DNA of 7,278 bases from Nanobdellota archaeon (GCA_018817905.1 JAHISS010000041.1:1-7278), one strand, 5' to 3'; shown: positions 1 to 6,300, counted from the stretch's first letter. Notes: generated from the sequence alone by a model not told the origin. Numbers and translations: made by a program.

Positions 1-109
1 TCATGAGTTCAAACATCTCAGGAGTTATCAATCCCTTTCTATACTTCACGACAAAAACCATGTGATACCGAATTCTGTAAGAGCAGTGTGGAGCTTTCCT
101 AACTTTCAT
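1..109 (-). CDS. tnpA: IS200/IS605-type transposase TnpA, N-terminal fragment (cut by window edge)
   Basis: This is the first 36 codons of a Y1 (HUH) single-strand transposase, which cuts and joins transposon DNA through a catalytic tyrosine. Reading the minus strand from 109 gives a start MKVRKAPHCSYRIRYHMVF followed by VVKYRKGLITPEMFEL. The YRxRYHxVFVVKYRK pattern is the family's conserved N-terminal strand segment. The HUH motif and the catalytic Tyr lie further along and are outside the window. The ATG at 109-107 is immediately preceded by an in-frame TGA, so no upstream extension is possible. The gene probably continues for roughly 100 more codons to the left. There is no sign of decay in the visible part. 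Confidence 0.82.
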   Translation of the reverse strand, partial: MKVRKAPHCSYRIRYHMVFVVKYRKGLITPEMFELM

Positions 110-143
110 TCATCTATCGAGAAGAGCGACTATTAATTTTTAT

Positions 144-168
144 CGCAGCAAGCTGCGGGGTAAACCCC
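144..168. repeat. Tandem hairpins of the IS left end
   Basis: Two perfect hairpins sit side by side: CGCAG-CAAG-CTGCG at 144-157 and GGGG-TAAA-CCCC at 157-168, sharing one G. They lie about 35 nt upstream of the tnpA start. Short GC-rich subterminal hairpins are what TnpA recognises in IS200/IS605 elements, and the surrounding DNA is strongly AT-rich, so they stand out. They could also fold in RNA and affect transcription entering or leaving the element. Confidence 0.75.
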
Positions 169-330
169 AAGAAGGAATTAATTTCTTATTATTGCTATTT
201 AGGAAGTAACAAATGTCATGAACCTATACAGGATTTTTCAGCTCTAACAAACGCCAACGCAATAACCCTCATCCAAAGACAACACCAAACGAGATTTATT
301 ATTTAATCATAATAGCTTAATAAAATCCCT

Positions 331-359
331 CACCGTTAAATTATCAACAATCCAACCTT
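331..359. repeat. Dispersed 29-bp repeat, copy 1
   Basis: This segment (core CAATCCAACCTT preceded by TAAATTA-TCA) recurs at 3243-3271 in the same orientation. By hand alignment 26 of 30 columns are identical, with two substitutions and two single-base gaps. Copy 1 lies about 315 nt before aIF1A, in an intergenic region. The function is unknown. It could be a regulatory site, a remnant of a mobile element, or part of a larger diverged repeat, since the bases on the 3' side are weakly similar as well. Confidence 0.6.
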
Positions 360-471
360 GTGGGATTTGTAGGATAATCATTTTCCAAAAATCCGAACAA
401 CTTGTTGCGAGCTATTCAGTATCTCCGCACAAGAATAAAAATTGAGAATTTGTTTTTCTGCAGCAAATAAT

Positions 472-516
472 CAATTTTGCGCGTAAAGAATTCTACAAAA
501 AAATTGCGCGAAATTG
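472..516. other. Stem-loop with CGCG core
   Basis: CAATTT (472-477) and CGCG (480-483) pair with CGCG (507-510) and AAATTG (511-516). This gives a 10-bp stem interrupted by a 2-nt bulge (T478, G479) and closing a 23-nt loop. The loop contains the 8-bp palindrome AGAATTCT at 488-495. A TTGCGCG direct repeat is also present in the two arms. It could be RNA structure or a protein binding site; the role is unknown. Confidence 0.45.
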
Positions 517-535
517 AAGTATCTAGGTGGGCGAG

Positions 536-578
536 CTGAGACAGTTTAGTAAAAAACAACAAATAAAAACTGTCTCGG
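536..578. other. Stem-loop, perfect 10-bp inverted repeat
   Basis: GAGACAGTTT (538-547) is perfectly complementary to AAACTGTCTC (567-576). The stem can be extended in RNA by a U-G and a C-G pair to 536/578. The 19-nt loop is almost only A with a few C and T. It has no U-tract downstream, so it does not look like an intrinsic terminator. It may be part of an unannotated small RNA or a binding site for a dimeric regulator. Confidence 0.5.
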
Positions 579-589
579 GAAGTTGGGCG

Positions 590-605
590 GGATGCAAAAA
601 CATCC
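590..605. other. Small hairpin GGATG-CAAAAA-CATCC
   Basis: A 5-bp stem (590-594 with 601-605) with an A-rich 6-nt loop lies only 11 nt after the larger stem-loop at 536-578 and about 35 nt before the aIF1A TATA box. On its own it is weak. It is listed because it forms the third hairpin in a 135-bp cluster. Confidence 0.35.
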
Positions 606-640
606 TAAAAAGTTTCCGTGCAGAGATACTGCTATTACCC

Positions 641-653
641 CAAATCTTTTAAA
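641..653 (+). promoter_or_regulatory. aIF1A promoter (BRE/TATA-like)
   Basis: CAAATCTTTTAAA fits an archaeal BRE plus TATA box. The TATA part (647-653) is centred about 25 nt before the A of the ATG at 675. That places the transcription start at or beside the start codon, so the mRNA should be leaderless. No Shine-Dalgarno sequence is seen before 675, which agrees. Confidence 0.55.
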
Positions 654-674
654 CCACATTTCCAATAAACTTTT

Positions 675-1040
675 ATGACAGACGCAGATTACGGCGACTT
701 TGAAGAAATCAAAGAAGAAGAATCAAAAACTCCAGCCCAGCCAGAACAGCAGTTTCCTTCGCGAGTTAAACTTCCAAAGAAAGGGCAACTAATCGGAATT
801 GTTTTGCAACGCCTCGGCGGAAAAAGAATGTCAATCAAAACAACTGACAACAAAGTCAGAAACTGCCGCGTGCCAGGAAGATTTTCAAGAAGATTCTGGC
901 TGCGCCCAGGACACTTCGTGATTATCGAGCCGTGGCCAGACGACGATAACAAAGGCGACGTTGTCTTCCACTACAAACCAAACGCAATCTCCCAACTCAA
1001 AAGGCAAGGCCTTTTGCAAAATCTTGAAGGTGAATTCTAA
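675..1040 (+). CDS. eif1A: Translation initiation factor aIF1A
   Basis: Archaeal homologue of eIF1A and bacterial IF1. It binds the A site of the small ribosomal subunit and helps scanning and start-codon selection with aIF1 and aIF2. The 121-residue product has an acidic, Glu-rich N-terminal tail (residues about 3-27). An OB-fold begins at KLPKKGQLIGIV (32-43) and includes the family signature NCRVPGRFSRRFWLRPGHFV (63-82) and IIEPWP (83-88). A C-terminal helix follows with the typical QLKRQGLL (107-114). This is slightly longer than the common 95-115 residues, because of the tail. Start 675 is supported by a TATA box at the leaderless distance. The next gene on the strand starts 48 nt downstream with its own promoter. 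Confidence 0.95.
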   Translation: MTDADYGDFEEIKEEESKTPAQPEQQFPSRVKLPKKGQLIGIVLQRLGGKRMSIKTTDNKVRNCRVPGRFSRRFWLRPGHFVIIEPWPDDDNKGDVVFHYKPNAISQLKRQGLLQNLEGEF

Positions 1041-1050
1041 TCCGCAAACC

Positions 1051-1068
1051 AGAGAAAACCTTATAAAA
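1051..1068 (+). promoter_or_regulatory. Promoter of the DUF2283-like gene
   Basis: AGAGAAAACC followed by TTATAAAA is a good archaeal BRE/TATA pair. The TATA box is centred about 25 nt before the ATG at 1089, so a leaderless transcript is expected. It lies in the 48-nt gap after aIF1A. That gap has no T-tract, so read-through from aIF1A is possible as well. Confidence 0.65.
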
Positions 1069-1088
1069 TCTCCAAACATCAATTAAAC

Positions 1089-1430
1089 ATGGCAAAGAAA
1101 TGTAAATTCAACTATGATAGCTTTTCAGACAGATTATTCATTTCATGCAAGAATGAAAATGAAAAAGTTTACGGAAGTGTTAGAGTTTTAAATCTGACAA
1201 TAGATTTCACAACAGAAAACAAAGCTGTCGGGGTTGAAATCGTGCAGGCCTCAAAATATCTAAAATCCTTAAACATAAATCCAGAAATTTTAAATAAACT
1301 AACAAACGCAGAACTTGTATTTGAGCAAAAAAGAAAAGGCTACCTAATTTATTTTATCCTACATGCAGGAAACCATATAGAAAGAGTTCCTTACAATATT
1401 ATTGCAGAACAACCAGTAGTTATTCGCTAA
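1089..1430 (+). CDS. Small DUF2283-like protein, possible antitoxin-like partner
   Basis: A 113-residue soluble protein without signal peptide or membrane segment. The N-terminal half matches the DUF2283 pattern from memory: FNYDSFSDRLFI (7-18) corresponds to the YD...DxLYI motif, then a beta strand with LTIDF (36-40), then VGVEIVQASKYL (47-58), the family's 'xGxEIlxASK' signature. The C-terminal part (about 59-113) is an extension ending in a predicted beta-rich stretch (YLIYFILHAGNHIERVPYNI region). The molecular function of DUF2283 is not established. In bacteria such proteins often sit beside DUF4258 proteins, which makes a toxin-antitoxin-like role plausible. Here the DUF4258-like gene is convergent and overlaps its last 4 nt. 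The start at 1089 is set by a TATA box 25 nt upstream. T-rich DNA just after the stop (1432-1449) could end the transcript. Confidence 0.72.
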   Translation: MAKKCKFNYDSFSDRLFISCKNENEKVYGSVRVLNLTIDFTTENKAVGVEIVQASKYLKSLNINPEILNKLTNAELVFEQKRKGYLIYFILHAGNHIERVPYNIIAEQPVVIR

Positions 1431-1762
1431 CTTTTGCTTAATCTTTTATCAAGATTTCTCTTGTATTCAACTGCATGAATTATTATGAGTTTGTCTTCTT
1501 GCGGGCAGGTTGCTATTGAAAAATCTGTATTATTGCTTAATTTGTAAAACAGCTCATAACCAATATCCCCATATTTCAAGACCTCTTTTTCAATCGCATA
1601 GATTTTATCAAATTGTAAAAGTATTTCCTTCACTTTATCGTCATCTATCCCTTTCTCAGCCGCGCTGATTCTATAATGTGCTGTAAAAATGATTCTCTCG
1701 CCCTTAATCTTTTTTTCAATAATTCTATCAATCTCTTTTTTATCTTTGATAACTTCCGTCAT
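1427..1762 (-). CDS. Small DUF4258-like (RelE/BrnT-like fold?) protein coupled to gatD
   Basis: A 111-residue, Lys/Glu-rich soluble protein. After a charged helix (1-21), residues 24-48 read IIFTAHYRISAAEKGIDDDK and then VKEIL, matching the DUF4258 opening: a strand, a conserved His (H29), a helix with the 'xxxRGI' turn, and a second helix. Three beta strands follow (YELFYKL 69-75, DFSIATC 80-86, KLIIIHAVEY 91-100). This small alpha-beta layout is shared with RelE/BrnT-like toxins, but no catalytic residue can be assigned, so toxin activity is only a guess. Its ATG shares one base with the gatD stop (TAATG), which points to co-transcription and coupled translation. Its 3' end overlaps the convergent DUF2283-like gene by 4 nt. 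Possible minus-strand T-rich terminator DNA lies at about 1327-1341, inside that neighbour. Confidence 0.68.
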   Translation of the reverse strand: MTEVIKDKKEIDRIIEKKIKGERIIFTAHYRISAAEKGIDDDKVKEILLQFDKIYAIEKEVLKYGDIGYELFYKLSNNTDFSIATCPQEDKLIIIHAVEYKRNLDKRLSKS

Positions 1763-3036
1763 TAAACACCCAGTCTATCATTCAACTCTCCAGAAAAATT
1801 CTCCAGCATTTTTTCCTTCGCCTTCCCTTTCCACCCGTGATGCCCAAGAACAAAACCCAACTTCACCAAGGCCGTTTCAGCCAGCATGTCTTCTAAAAAA
1901 ATCACGCCAGCATCCATCAGCTCCCGCCCGTTTGAATAAACATAGCCATCCAACCTCCCGAAAATCGTCTGGCTCGCAGCACAAACAACCAAACCGTCGC
2001 GAATATGCTTTTTCAACTTAGGAATCCAGTTGTGCTCTGCTTCAGAAACCGGCAAATGCCCCAGCCCAGCTGCCTCAATAACCAAACCCTTGTACTTCAA
2101 AGCGTAAAAATCCAAAATCGCAGAATCCTGCCCAGGATAAAACTTCACCAACGCAACCTTGTCGTTAAAACTCACGTCCAGTTCAACCTTGTCCTTGTTC
2201 CTCGGCCTATGCTGCCCAAGAAACTCAATCTTGTCCGGAAAAACTTTTGCAATTGGACTTGCATTCACAACCTTGAACGCATCCCTTTTCGAACTGTGCA
2301 GTTTCCTGACTTTCGTGCCAGGCATTGCATAGCAAAAATCATCATTTGTCGACGCATGCCCAACAAGCATAACCTCTGCGCAATCCGAAATCGCCATCCG
2401 CGCCGCACATTGCAAATTCAAATTAGCATCGCTCGAAGCACGGTCAATGCTCCTCTGCGAATAAGTCAGCACAACTGGCTTGTTCAAATTCTTCAAAAAA
2501 AACGACAGCGCTGCCGACGTGTAATGCAAAAAATCAGTCCCATGCGTCACAATCGCACCAGAAATATCTTTATCATTCAACATTTTCTCGCACGCCTTAG
2601 CAATCTCAATCCAATGCTCCGAAGTCATGCTCTCGCTCGCCAGCATAAACGGCACTTCAATTTTCTTCACATTAACAATTTCAAAAAGCTCTGGATAAAA
2701 TTTCCTAAACTCTGAAACATCTGTCAGCGGCGCAACACCACCTGTCCGCGGGTCAAGCTTCGAAGCAATCGTGCCACCAGTCACAACCAAACCAATATTT
2801 TTTTTCTTCCCGTCTTCTGATTCAACAAAATCTTGCACAACTTTCTTTTCTTCCTTGAACTTCTTCAAAACCCTGCCTGCCAAAATATTTTCCTTGGCAA
2901 TTCCAACGTTATAACCAGACTTCAGCTTCAAAAGCAAAATCAAAGAGTCTGCACTTTCCAAAACAACGCCTTCAGTTTCTTTCTTCGCTAATCTCAAACG
3001 AACATAATCTCCCGAATTAAAATTCAAGCTTGCCAT
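1762..3036 (-). CDS. gatD: Glutamyl-tRNA(Gln) amidotransferase subunit D
   Basis: Glutaminase subunit of the archaeal GatDE complex. It releases ammonia from Gln or Asn, and GatE uses the ammonia to convert Glu-tRNA(Gln) to Gln-tRNA(Gln). The 424 residues, close to the usual 420-450, start with the small GatD-specific beta-barrel (about 5-60, including GDYVRLRL). The L-asparaginase-like core follows. Catalytic residues are visible: T89 in VVTGGTIAS (84-92), T167 and D168 in THGTD (164-168), and K245 in PGTKVRKLHSSKRDAF (239-254). The GatD signature SQRSIDRASSDANLNLQCAA (193-212) distinguishes it from free asparaginases. The ATG at 3036 has a TATA box centred 24 nt upstream, and a GGAAGGT directly before the ATG is too close to act as a normal SD. 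No gatE is in the window, so the partner is encoded elsewhere. The downstream gene overlaps its stop by one base. Confidence 0.96.
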   Translation of the reverse strand: MASLNFNSGDYVRLRLAKKETEGVVLESADSLILLLKLKSGYNVGIAKENILAGRVLKKFKEEKKVVQDFVESEDGKKKNIGLVVTGGTIASKLDPRTGGVAPLTDVSEFRKFYPELFEIVNVKKIEVPFMLASESMTSEHWIEIAKACEKMLNDKDISGAIVTHGTDFLHYTSAALSFFLKNLNKPVVLTYSQRSIDRASSDANLNLQCAARMAISDCAEVMLVGHASTNDDFCYAMPGTKVRKLHSSKRDAFKVVNASPIAKVFPDKIEFLGQHRPRNKDKVELDVSFNDKVALVKFYPGQDSAILDFYALKYKGLVIEAAGLGHLPVSEAEHNWIPKLKKHIRDGLVVCAASQTIFGRLDGYVYSNGRELMDAGVIFLEDMLAETALVKLGFVLGHHGWKGKAKEKMLENFSGELNDRLGV

Positions 3037-3056
3037 ACCTTCCTAAGAAACAAGAG

Positions 3057-3073
3057 TTATAAAAAACTTGCTA
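3057..3073 (-). promoter_or_regulatory. gatD promoter
   Basis: On the minus strand TTTTTTATAA (3066-3057) is centred about 24 nt upstream of the gatD ATG, the leaderless distance. The bases just upstream (TAGCAAG, 3073-3067) take the BRE position and end exactly where the inverted-repeat element begins at 3074. The left CTA flank of that element therefore forms part of this promoter. Confidence 0.55.
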
Positions 3074-3094
3074 AAAATAGGGCTTTGTTGAAAA
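3074..3094 (+). repeat. Left terminal inverted repeat
   Basis: AAAATAG followed by GGCTTTGTTGAAAA, pairing with 3185-3206. It begins directly after the CTA triplet 3071-3073 and lies 8 nt from the gatD TATA box. Confidence 0.8.
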
Positions 3095-3131
3095 AGTCGC
3101 GAAAAAATTTGATTTACTATTTATATGGGGG

Positions 3132-3170
3132 GGTTTCTTCGTAGAAAAAATATAAGTGGAATAAGAAACC
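3132..3170. repeat. Inner inverted repeat of the MITE-like element
   Basis: GGTTTCTT (3132-3139) is a perfect complement of AAGAAACC (3163-3170), nested inside the outer arms. The left arm can alternatively fold locally as TTTCT-TCGT-AGAAA (3134-3147). The inner repeat follows a run of seven G (3127-3133), which is unusual in this AT-rich setting, and TATA-like sequences exist on both strands nearby (TATTTATATG at 3118-3127 on plus, TTATATTTTTT at 3154-3144 on minus). Confidence 0.55.
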
Positions 3171-3184
3171 AGAAGCAAAAAAGA

Positions 3185-3206
3185 TTTTCAACAAAGCCAC
3201 TATTTT
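3185..3206 (-). repeat. Right terminal inverted repeat
   Basis: TTTTCAACAAAGCC, an extra A, then CTATTTT, complementary to 3074-3094 and followed by CTA at 3207-3209. Confidence 0.8.
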
Positions 3207-3242
3207 CTAAAGGATTTTATACTTTATATGCCAAAAATTATA

Positions 3243-3271
3243 CACTGTAAATTAATCACCAATCCAACCTT
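3243..3271. repeat. Dispersed 29-bp repeat, copy 2
   Basis: Direct copy of 331-359 (26 of 30 aligned columns identical by hand), located 36 nt after the MITE-like element and 93 nt before the surface-protein ATG. Both copies are intergenic and in the same direction relative to a downstream plus-strand gene. Confidence 0.6.
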
Positions 3272-3346
3272 TAAGAATTTATCATTTAATTTTTTCATTA
3301 ACAAAACACTTTTAAATGACTAAGATTATTATACACTCTAGAAAAC

Positions 3347-3351
3347 GAGGT
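3347..3351 (+). promoter_or_regulatory. Possible ribosome binding site of the surface-protein gene
   Basis: GAGGT matches the archaeal 16S rRNA 3' end complement. The spacing to the ATG at 3365 is 13 nt, and 16 nt to the second ATG at 3368, both longer than usual. If real, it requires transcription from an upstream TATA box (about 3221-3230) rather than from the proximal one. Confidence 0.35.
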
Positions 3352-3364
3352 AGAAATTCATAGA

Positions 3365-6300
3365 ATGATGGCTGGTAAATACAAATTGTTGTTGATTCTA
3401 ACTTTGTTAGTTTCTTCATTTAGCGTTGTAAGCGGAGCGAGCATTAATGTTTCGTTTGGAGCTGGAACACCACTAAATGATTCAACACAAACGTCGACTT
3501 CGATTTATGTGAATCTAACAGTCAACGCTTCTGCAGATCATTATTCCTTTATTGATTTTGATAATGATTTGCTTTTGTGGATGCGGATGGATGATGTTAA
3601 TGCGAGCGGAGATCCGGTGGATTTGAGCTCGCATGGTAATAACGGAACTAAAAAAAGTGGGGCGGTAATAAATTCTACGAATGGATACTTTGGAAATGGG
3701 ACTTATTTTGATGGAGTGAATGACAATATTGATCTTGGAGATACTGCCGGTTTGAACTTGACAGGCAGTAGTTTTACTTTATCTTCTTGGATTAATCCTG
3801 CAGCAGCAGGCCATACTGGTTTCATTTTGTCAAAGGCAGATTCTGTAACCGCAACAAGGCATTATGGTATTATGTTGATTAGCGGAGTGTTGAATACTTT
3901 CACTGAAAACAATGATCTCGATAGCTCAGGTGTTACTCCCTTGGTTGGGAGTTGGACTCACGTGGTCATGACTTGGAATGGAACAAGAAAGGTTTTGTAT
4001 GTGAATGGAACATATGTCAACGATTGGGCGGGAACACCCCTCTCGGTTGGTGGACAACGCTTATTGGTCAGTTGTAGGAATAATGGTGCCGGGGTGGATT
4101 ATTGTTTCAACGGAACAATAGATGAAGTAATGATATTCAATCGTTCTTTGAGTGCAGGTGAAATCCAATCACTTTACAATTCGTCAGCGTATAGTTATGA
4201 AAATAGTTTTATTGAACTATCGGAATCAGTCCATGTGTTTATAGGATATGGGGTTGATAAGTTTGGAGACAAAAACCAGACCGATGCAAGAGTTGTAAAT
4301 GTTACAGCCGATATAACTCTCCCAGAAATATCAATGGTTTACCCACAAAATACAACGTATCATCATAATGTTTCAGCATTAAATTACACAGCTTCAGATG
4401 AAAATCTTGCCTCTTGCTGGTATTCTATCGACGGCGGGGCAACTAATTCTTCAGCCGTTTCCTGCGGCATAAATTTTACCGGAATAACTTCTGTTGAAGG
4501 CTCAAACACTTGGACTGTTTGGGCGAACGATTCTGCGGGAAATGAAAACTCAAGTTCGATAACTTTTACCAAGGAAGACTGGGGAACGCCGATAACTGGC
4601 TGTCAGGTAATAAGCGCGCCTGGAACTTATTACTTAGCAAACAATATTACTCCGGTGGGAGCAGCTGAAAGTCGTTGTATCGATATAAATGCTGGTAATG
4701 TAATCATCGACGGGAAAGGAAGCTCGGTGGTGAATTTAACTTATTTGTCAGCATATGCTTTTGACGTGACATCTCAAACTAACGTTACAATAAAAAACAT
4801 GCCAAATATAACTTTGGGCTCTGGGACTCAAGCGTTTCGTTTGGTAAGCACAGTAGATGTAACTTTAGAAAATATCACCATTAATCAAGCAGGATATTGG
4901 GTAGTTCTATCAACTTCAGACATTAATTTCACATTAAAGGATTCTTCCCTTTCTAACGCACTTTCTTATGGAGTGTATGGGGTAGTTACAGGTGCGACGA
5001 TTGAGAAAAATACCTTTTCTGATTCTACAAAGCCTGCGATTCGGACTTCAGGGGTTTGGAGCGGGGTTGTAATAGACAACAACGTTTTTGAAAATGGTGT
5101 TTTGAGCAGCGATTATCTTGATTTTTCGGGCAACTTGACCAATGTTAATTTTACCAACAACATCTTTAGAGGATTTAATGCTTCTGGAGAAATAGGCATA
5201 GTTGATGCAGATTCTTCAGCATATTATGCAAATGAGATTTATATTTATAATAACTCGTTTTACGACAACAATCTCACAAATGGGGAATTTTTTGACATTA
5301 TGAATGGAGAGGACATAATCTTTGAGAATAATACATTTGGCCCTCGGGATACAGATTACAATATTGGATACTTCAACATCAGGCTTAGGGGAAACATAAC
5401 TGATGCTCATGTTTATGGAAACAATTTGAATTGCACTGGGCGGGGTCATGGGATTATGTTCGGGGGGAGTACTTGGGGCATAATACAAAACTCTGAAGCT
5501 TATAACAATATGGTGGATTCCTGTAGCTTCGGGATTCTGTTCCATGGGGGATCAGTAAACAATACGTTTAGAGAAATGAACGTGACTAACTCAGGAGTAG
5601 GGTTTTACGTCATAACAAACCCCGTAAACAATACAGCATATAACCTAAAATTTGATTCATGTACGTACGGTATTCGCTTTTATACAGACTCAGCGGCTTA
5701 TGGGGACGTAGGGTTTCCTTCTGGGAATTTGTTGTATAATATAATTATTAATAATAGCGGCACTGATGGTTTGAATTTTAGAAATGTAAGCGATGGAGGG
5801 AATACTGTGAAAGATGTTTTAATTGAAAACTCTGGGGCTTCTGATATAACTGCTTATCTTGATTCAACTAATTTATTCCTTGTTAATGCCAGCTACGATA
5901 AGTCTAAAACAAATATACAAGATACAAGCAGCATCACAAGAAAATGGTATTACAGAACAAACGTAACAAATTCCAGTGGGAGTGCGATAGAAAATGCTAA
6001 TGTCAGCATTTACAATGTTTCAGGAAATATGCAGTTTAGTTCGCTGACCGATTCAGATGGTCTTGCGACGACTTATGAAATAATTGACTATATCAACTTG
6101 GCTGGAACAAGAACTTATTATTCAAACTACACAATAAACGTTTCTGCTTCAGGATGTGAAGATTCTTCTCAGAGTTACAATGTTACAGCAAACGAAAATA
6201 ATCTTTTGCACAGTATTGTTTTAGATGCTTTAAGCAGTTCTGCGCCTAATTGGACCTTGAATCAAACAAGCATCGTAACGACATATTCTCCGACGACACT

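Larger units (their letters stand above)
1..168 (-). mobile_element. IS200/IS605-family insertion sequence, left-end part only
   Basis: The block combines the start of a Y1-type transposase gene, reading off the left window edge, with two adjacent hairpins 35-60 nt upstream of its start codon. This is the normal arrangement at the left end of IS200/IS605 elements, which are moved as single strands and recognised through subterminal hairpins rather than terminal inverted repeats. The outer tip of the element cannot be placed exactly. It should lie shortly to the right of the hairpins, perhaps between about 169 and 200. A TATA-like stretch on the minus strand at about 131-141 lies some 27 nt from the tnpA start and could be its promoter. 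Only about 170 bp of the element is visible, so its completeness and any tnpB partner are unknown. Confidence 0.65.
169..674. other. Gene-less stretch between the IS end and aIF1A
   Basis: About 500 bp of AT-rich DNA without a convincing protein gene, tRNA or CRISPR array on either strand. It holds the undefined outer tip of the IS (roughly 169-200), one copy of a 29-bp dispersed repeat (331-359), three stem-loops (472-516, 536-578, 590-605) and the aIF1A promoter (641-653). A 28-codon frame at 592-678 ends on an ATGA overlap with aIF1A, but nothing else supports it. The stretch between 200 and 330 shows nothing I can interpret. Confidence 0.6.
3074..3206. mobile_element. 133-bp MITE-like element with IS5/IS903-like terminal inverted repeats
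   Basis: The left arm 3074-3094 (AAAATAG then GGCTTTGTTGAAAA) is the reverse complement of the right arm 3185-3206 apart from one extra base (A3199). The 14-bp core is perfect. The core begins GGCTTTGTTGAA, which I recall as the terminal repeat of IS903 (IS5 family). The element is flanked on both sides by CTA (3071-3073 and 3207-3209), consistent with a 3-bp target duplication as made by some IS5 subgroups. The 90 bp between the arms encode no protein, so this is a non-autonomous miniature element or the fused ends of a lost IS. No transposase is in the window. Alternatives are an invertible switch or a long structured RNA. Confidence 0.65.
3207..3364. other. Upstream region of the surface-protein gene
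   Basis: No gene on either strand. It contains the second copy of the 29-bp dispersed repeat (3243-3271) and two candidate TATA boxes for the gene at 3365: ACTTTATATG at 3221-3230, and TTATTATACAC at 3326-3336. The second is centred about 34 nt before the ATG and would give a short leader of under 10 nt. The first would give a leader of roughly 110 nt that includes the repeat and the GAGGT at 3347-3351. ATTATACACT occurs twice (3237-3246 and 3328-3337). Confidence 0.5.

Noticed and set aside
536..605. Possible tRNA starting GGGCGAGCTGAG
   Set aside because: No T-arm (GGTTCGAATCC-like) and no anticodon stem in the right place. The only strong pairing is the 10-bp stem already listed.
592..678. 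28-codon plus-strand frame whose TGA overlaps the aIF1A ATG (ATGA)
   Set aside because: The overlap looks like coupling, but no SD precedes 592. The frame runs through a hairpin, and the TATA box for aIF1A lies inside it and predicts a leaderless start at 675. Probably chance.
689..952. 87-codon minus-strand frame opposite aIF1A
   Set aside because: Antisense to a clear aIF1A OB-fold, with no promoter or motif of its own. The 885-1082 minus frame is rejected for the same reason.
1689..2021. 110-codon plus-strand frame opposite the gatD/DUF4258 junction
   Set aside because: Its hydrophobic start and Ser/Pro-rich tail come from complementing Lys/Glu-rich codons of the real minus-strand genes.
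2005..2715. 236-codon plus-strand open frame
   Set aside because: It lies wholly antisense to gatD, whose catalytic motifs are intact. The product is a low-complexity, Arg/Asn/His-rich mix without recognisable motifs, as expected for a shadow frame.
3081..3198. Intrinsic terminator reading of the 14-bp inverted repeat
   Set aside because: The arms are separated by 90 bp and no T-tract follows the right arm as a terminator would need. The flanking CTA triplets fit a mobile element better.
3237..3337. Direct repeat ATTATACACT (3237-3246 and 3328-3337) as a duplicated promoter
   Set aside because: A 10-mer of mostly A and T can recur by chance in 300 bp of this composition, so it is noted only as part of the upstream region.
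5216..5545. 109-codon minus-strand frame inside the surface-protein gene
   Set aside because: Antisense to the beta-helix region. No motif, promoter or SD; the same applies to the minus frame at 4384-4572.
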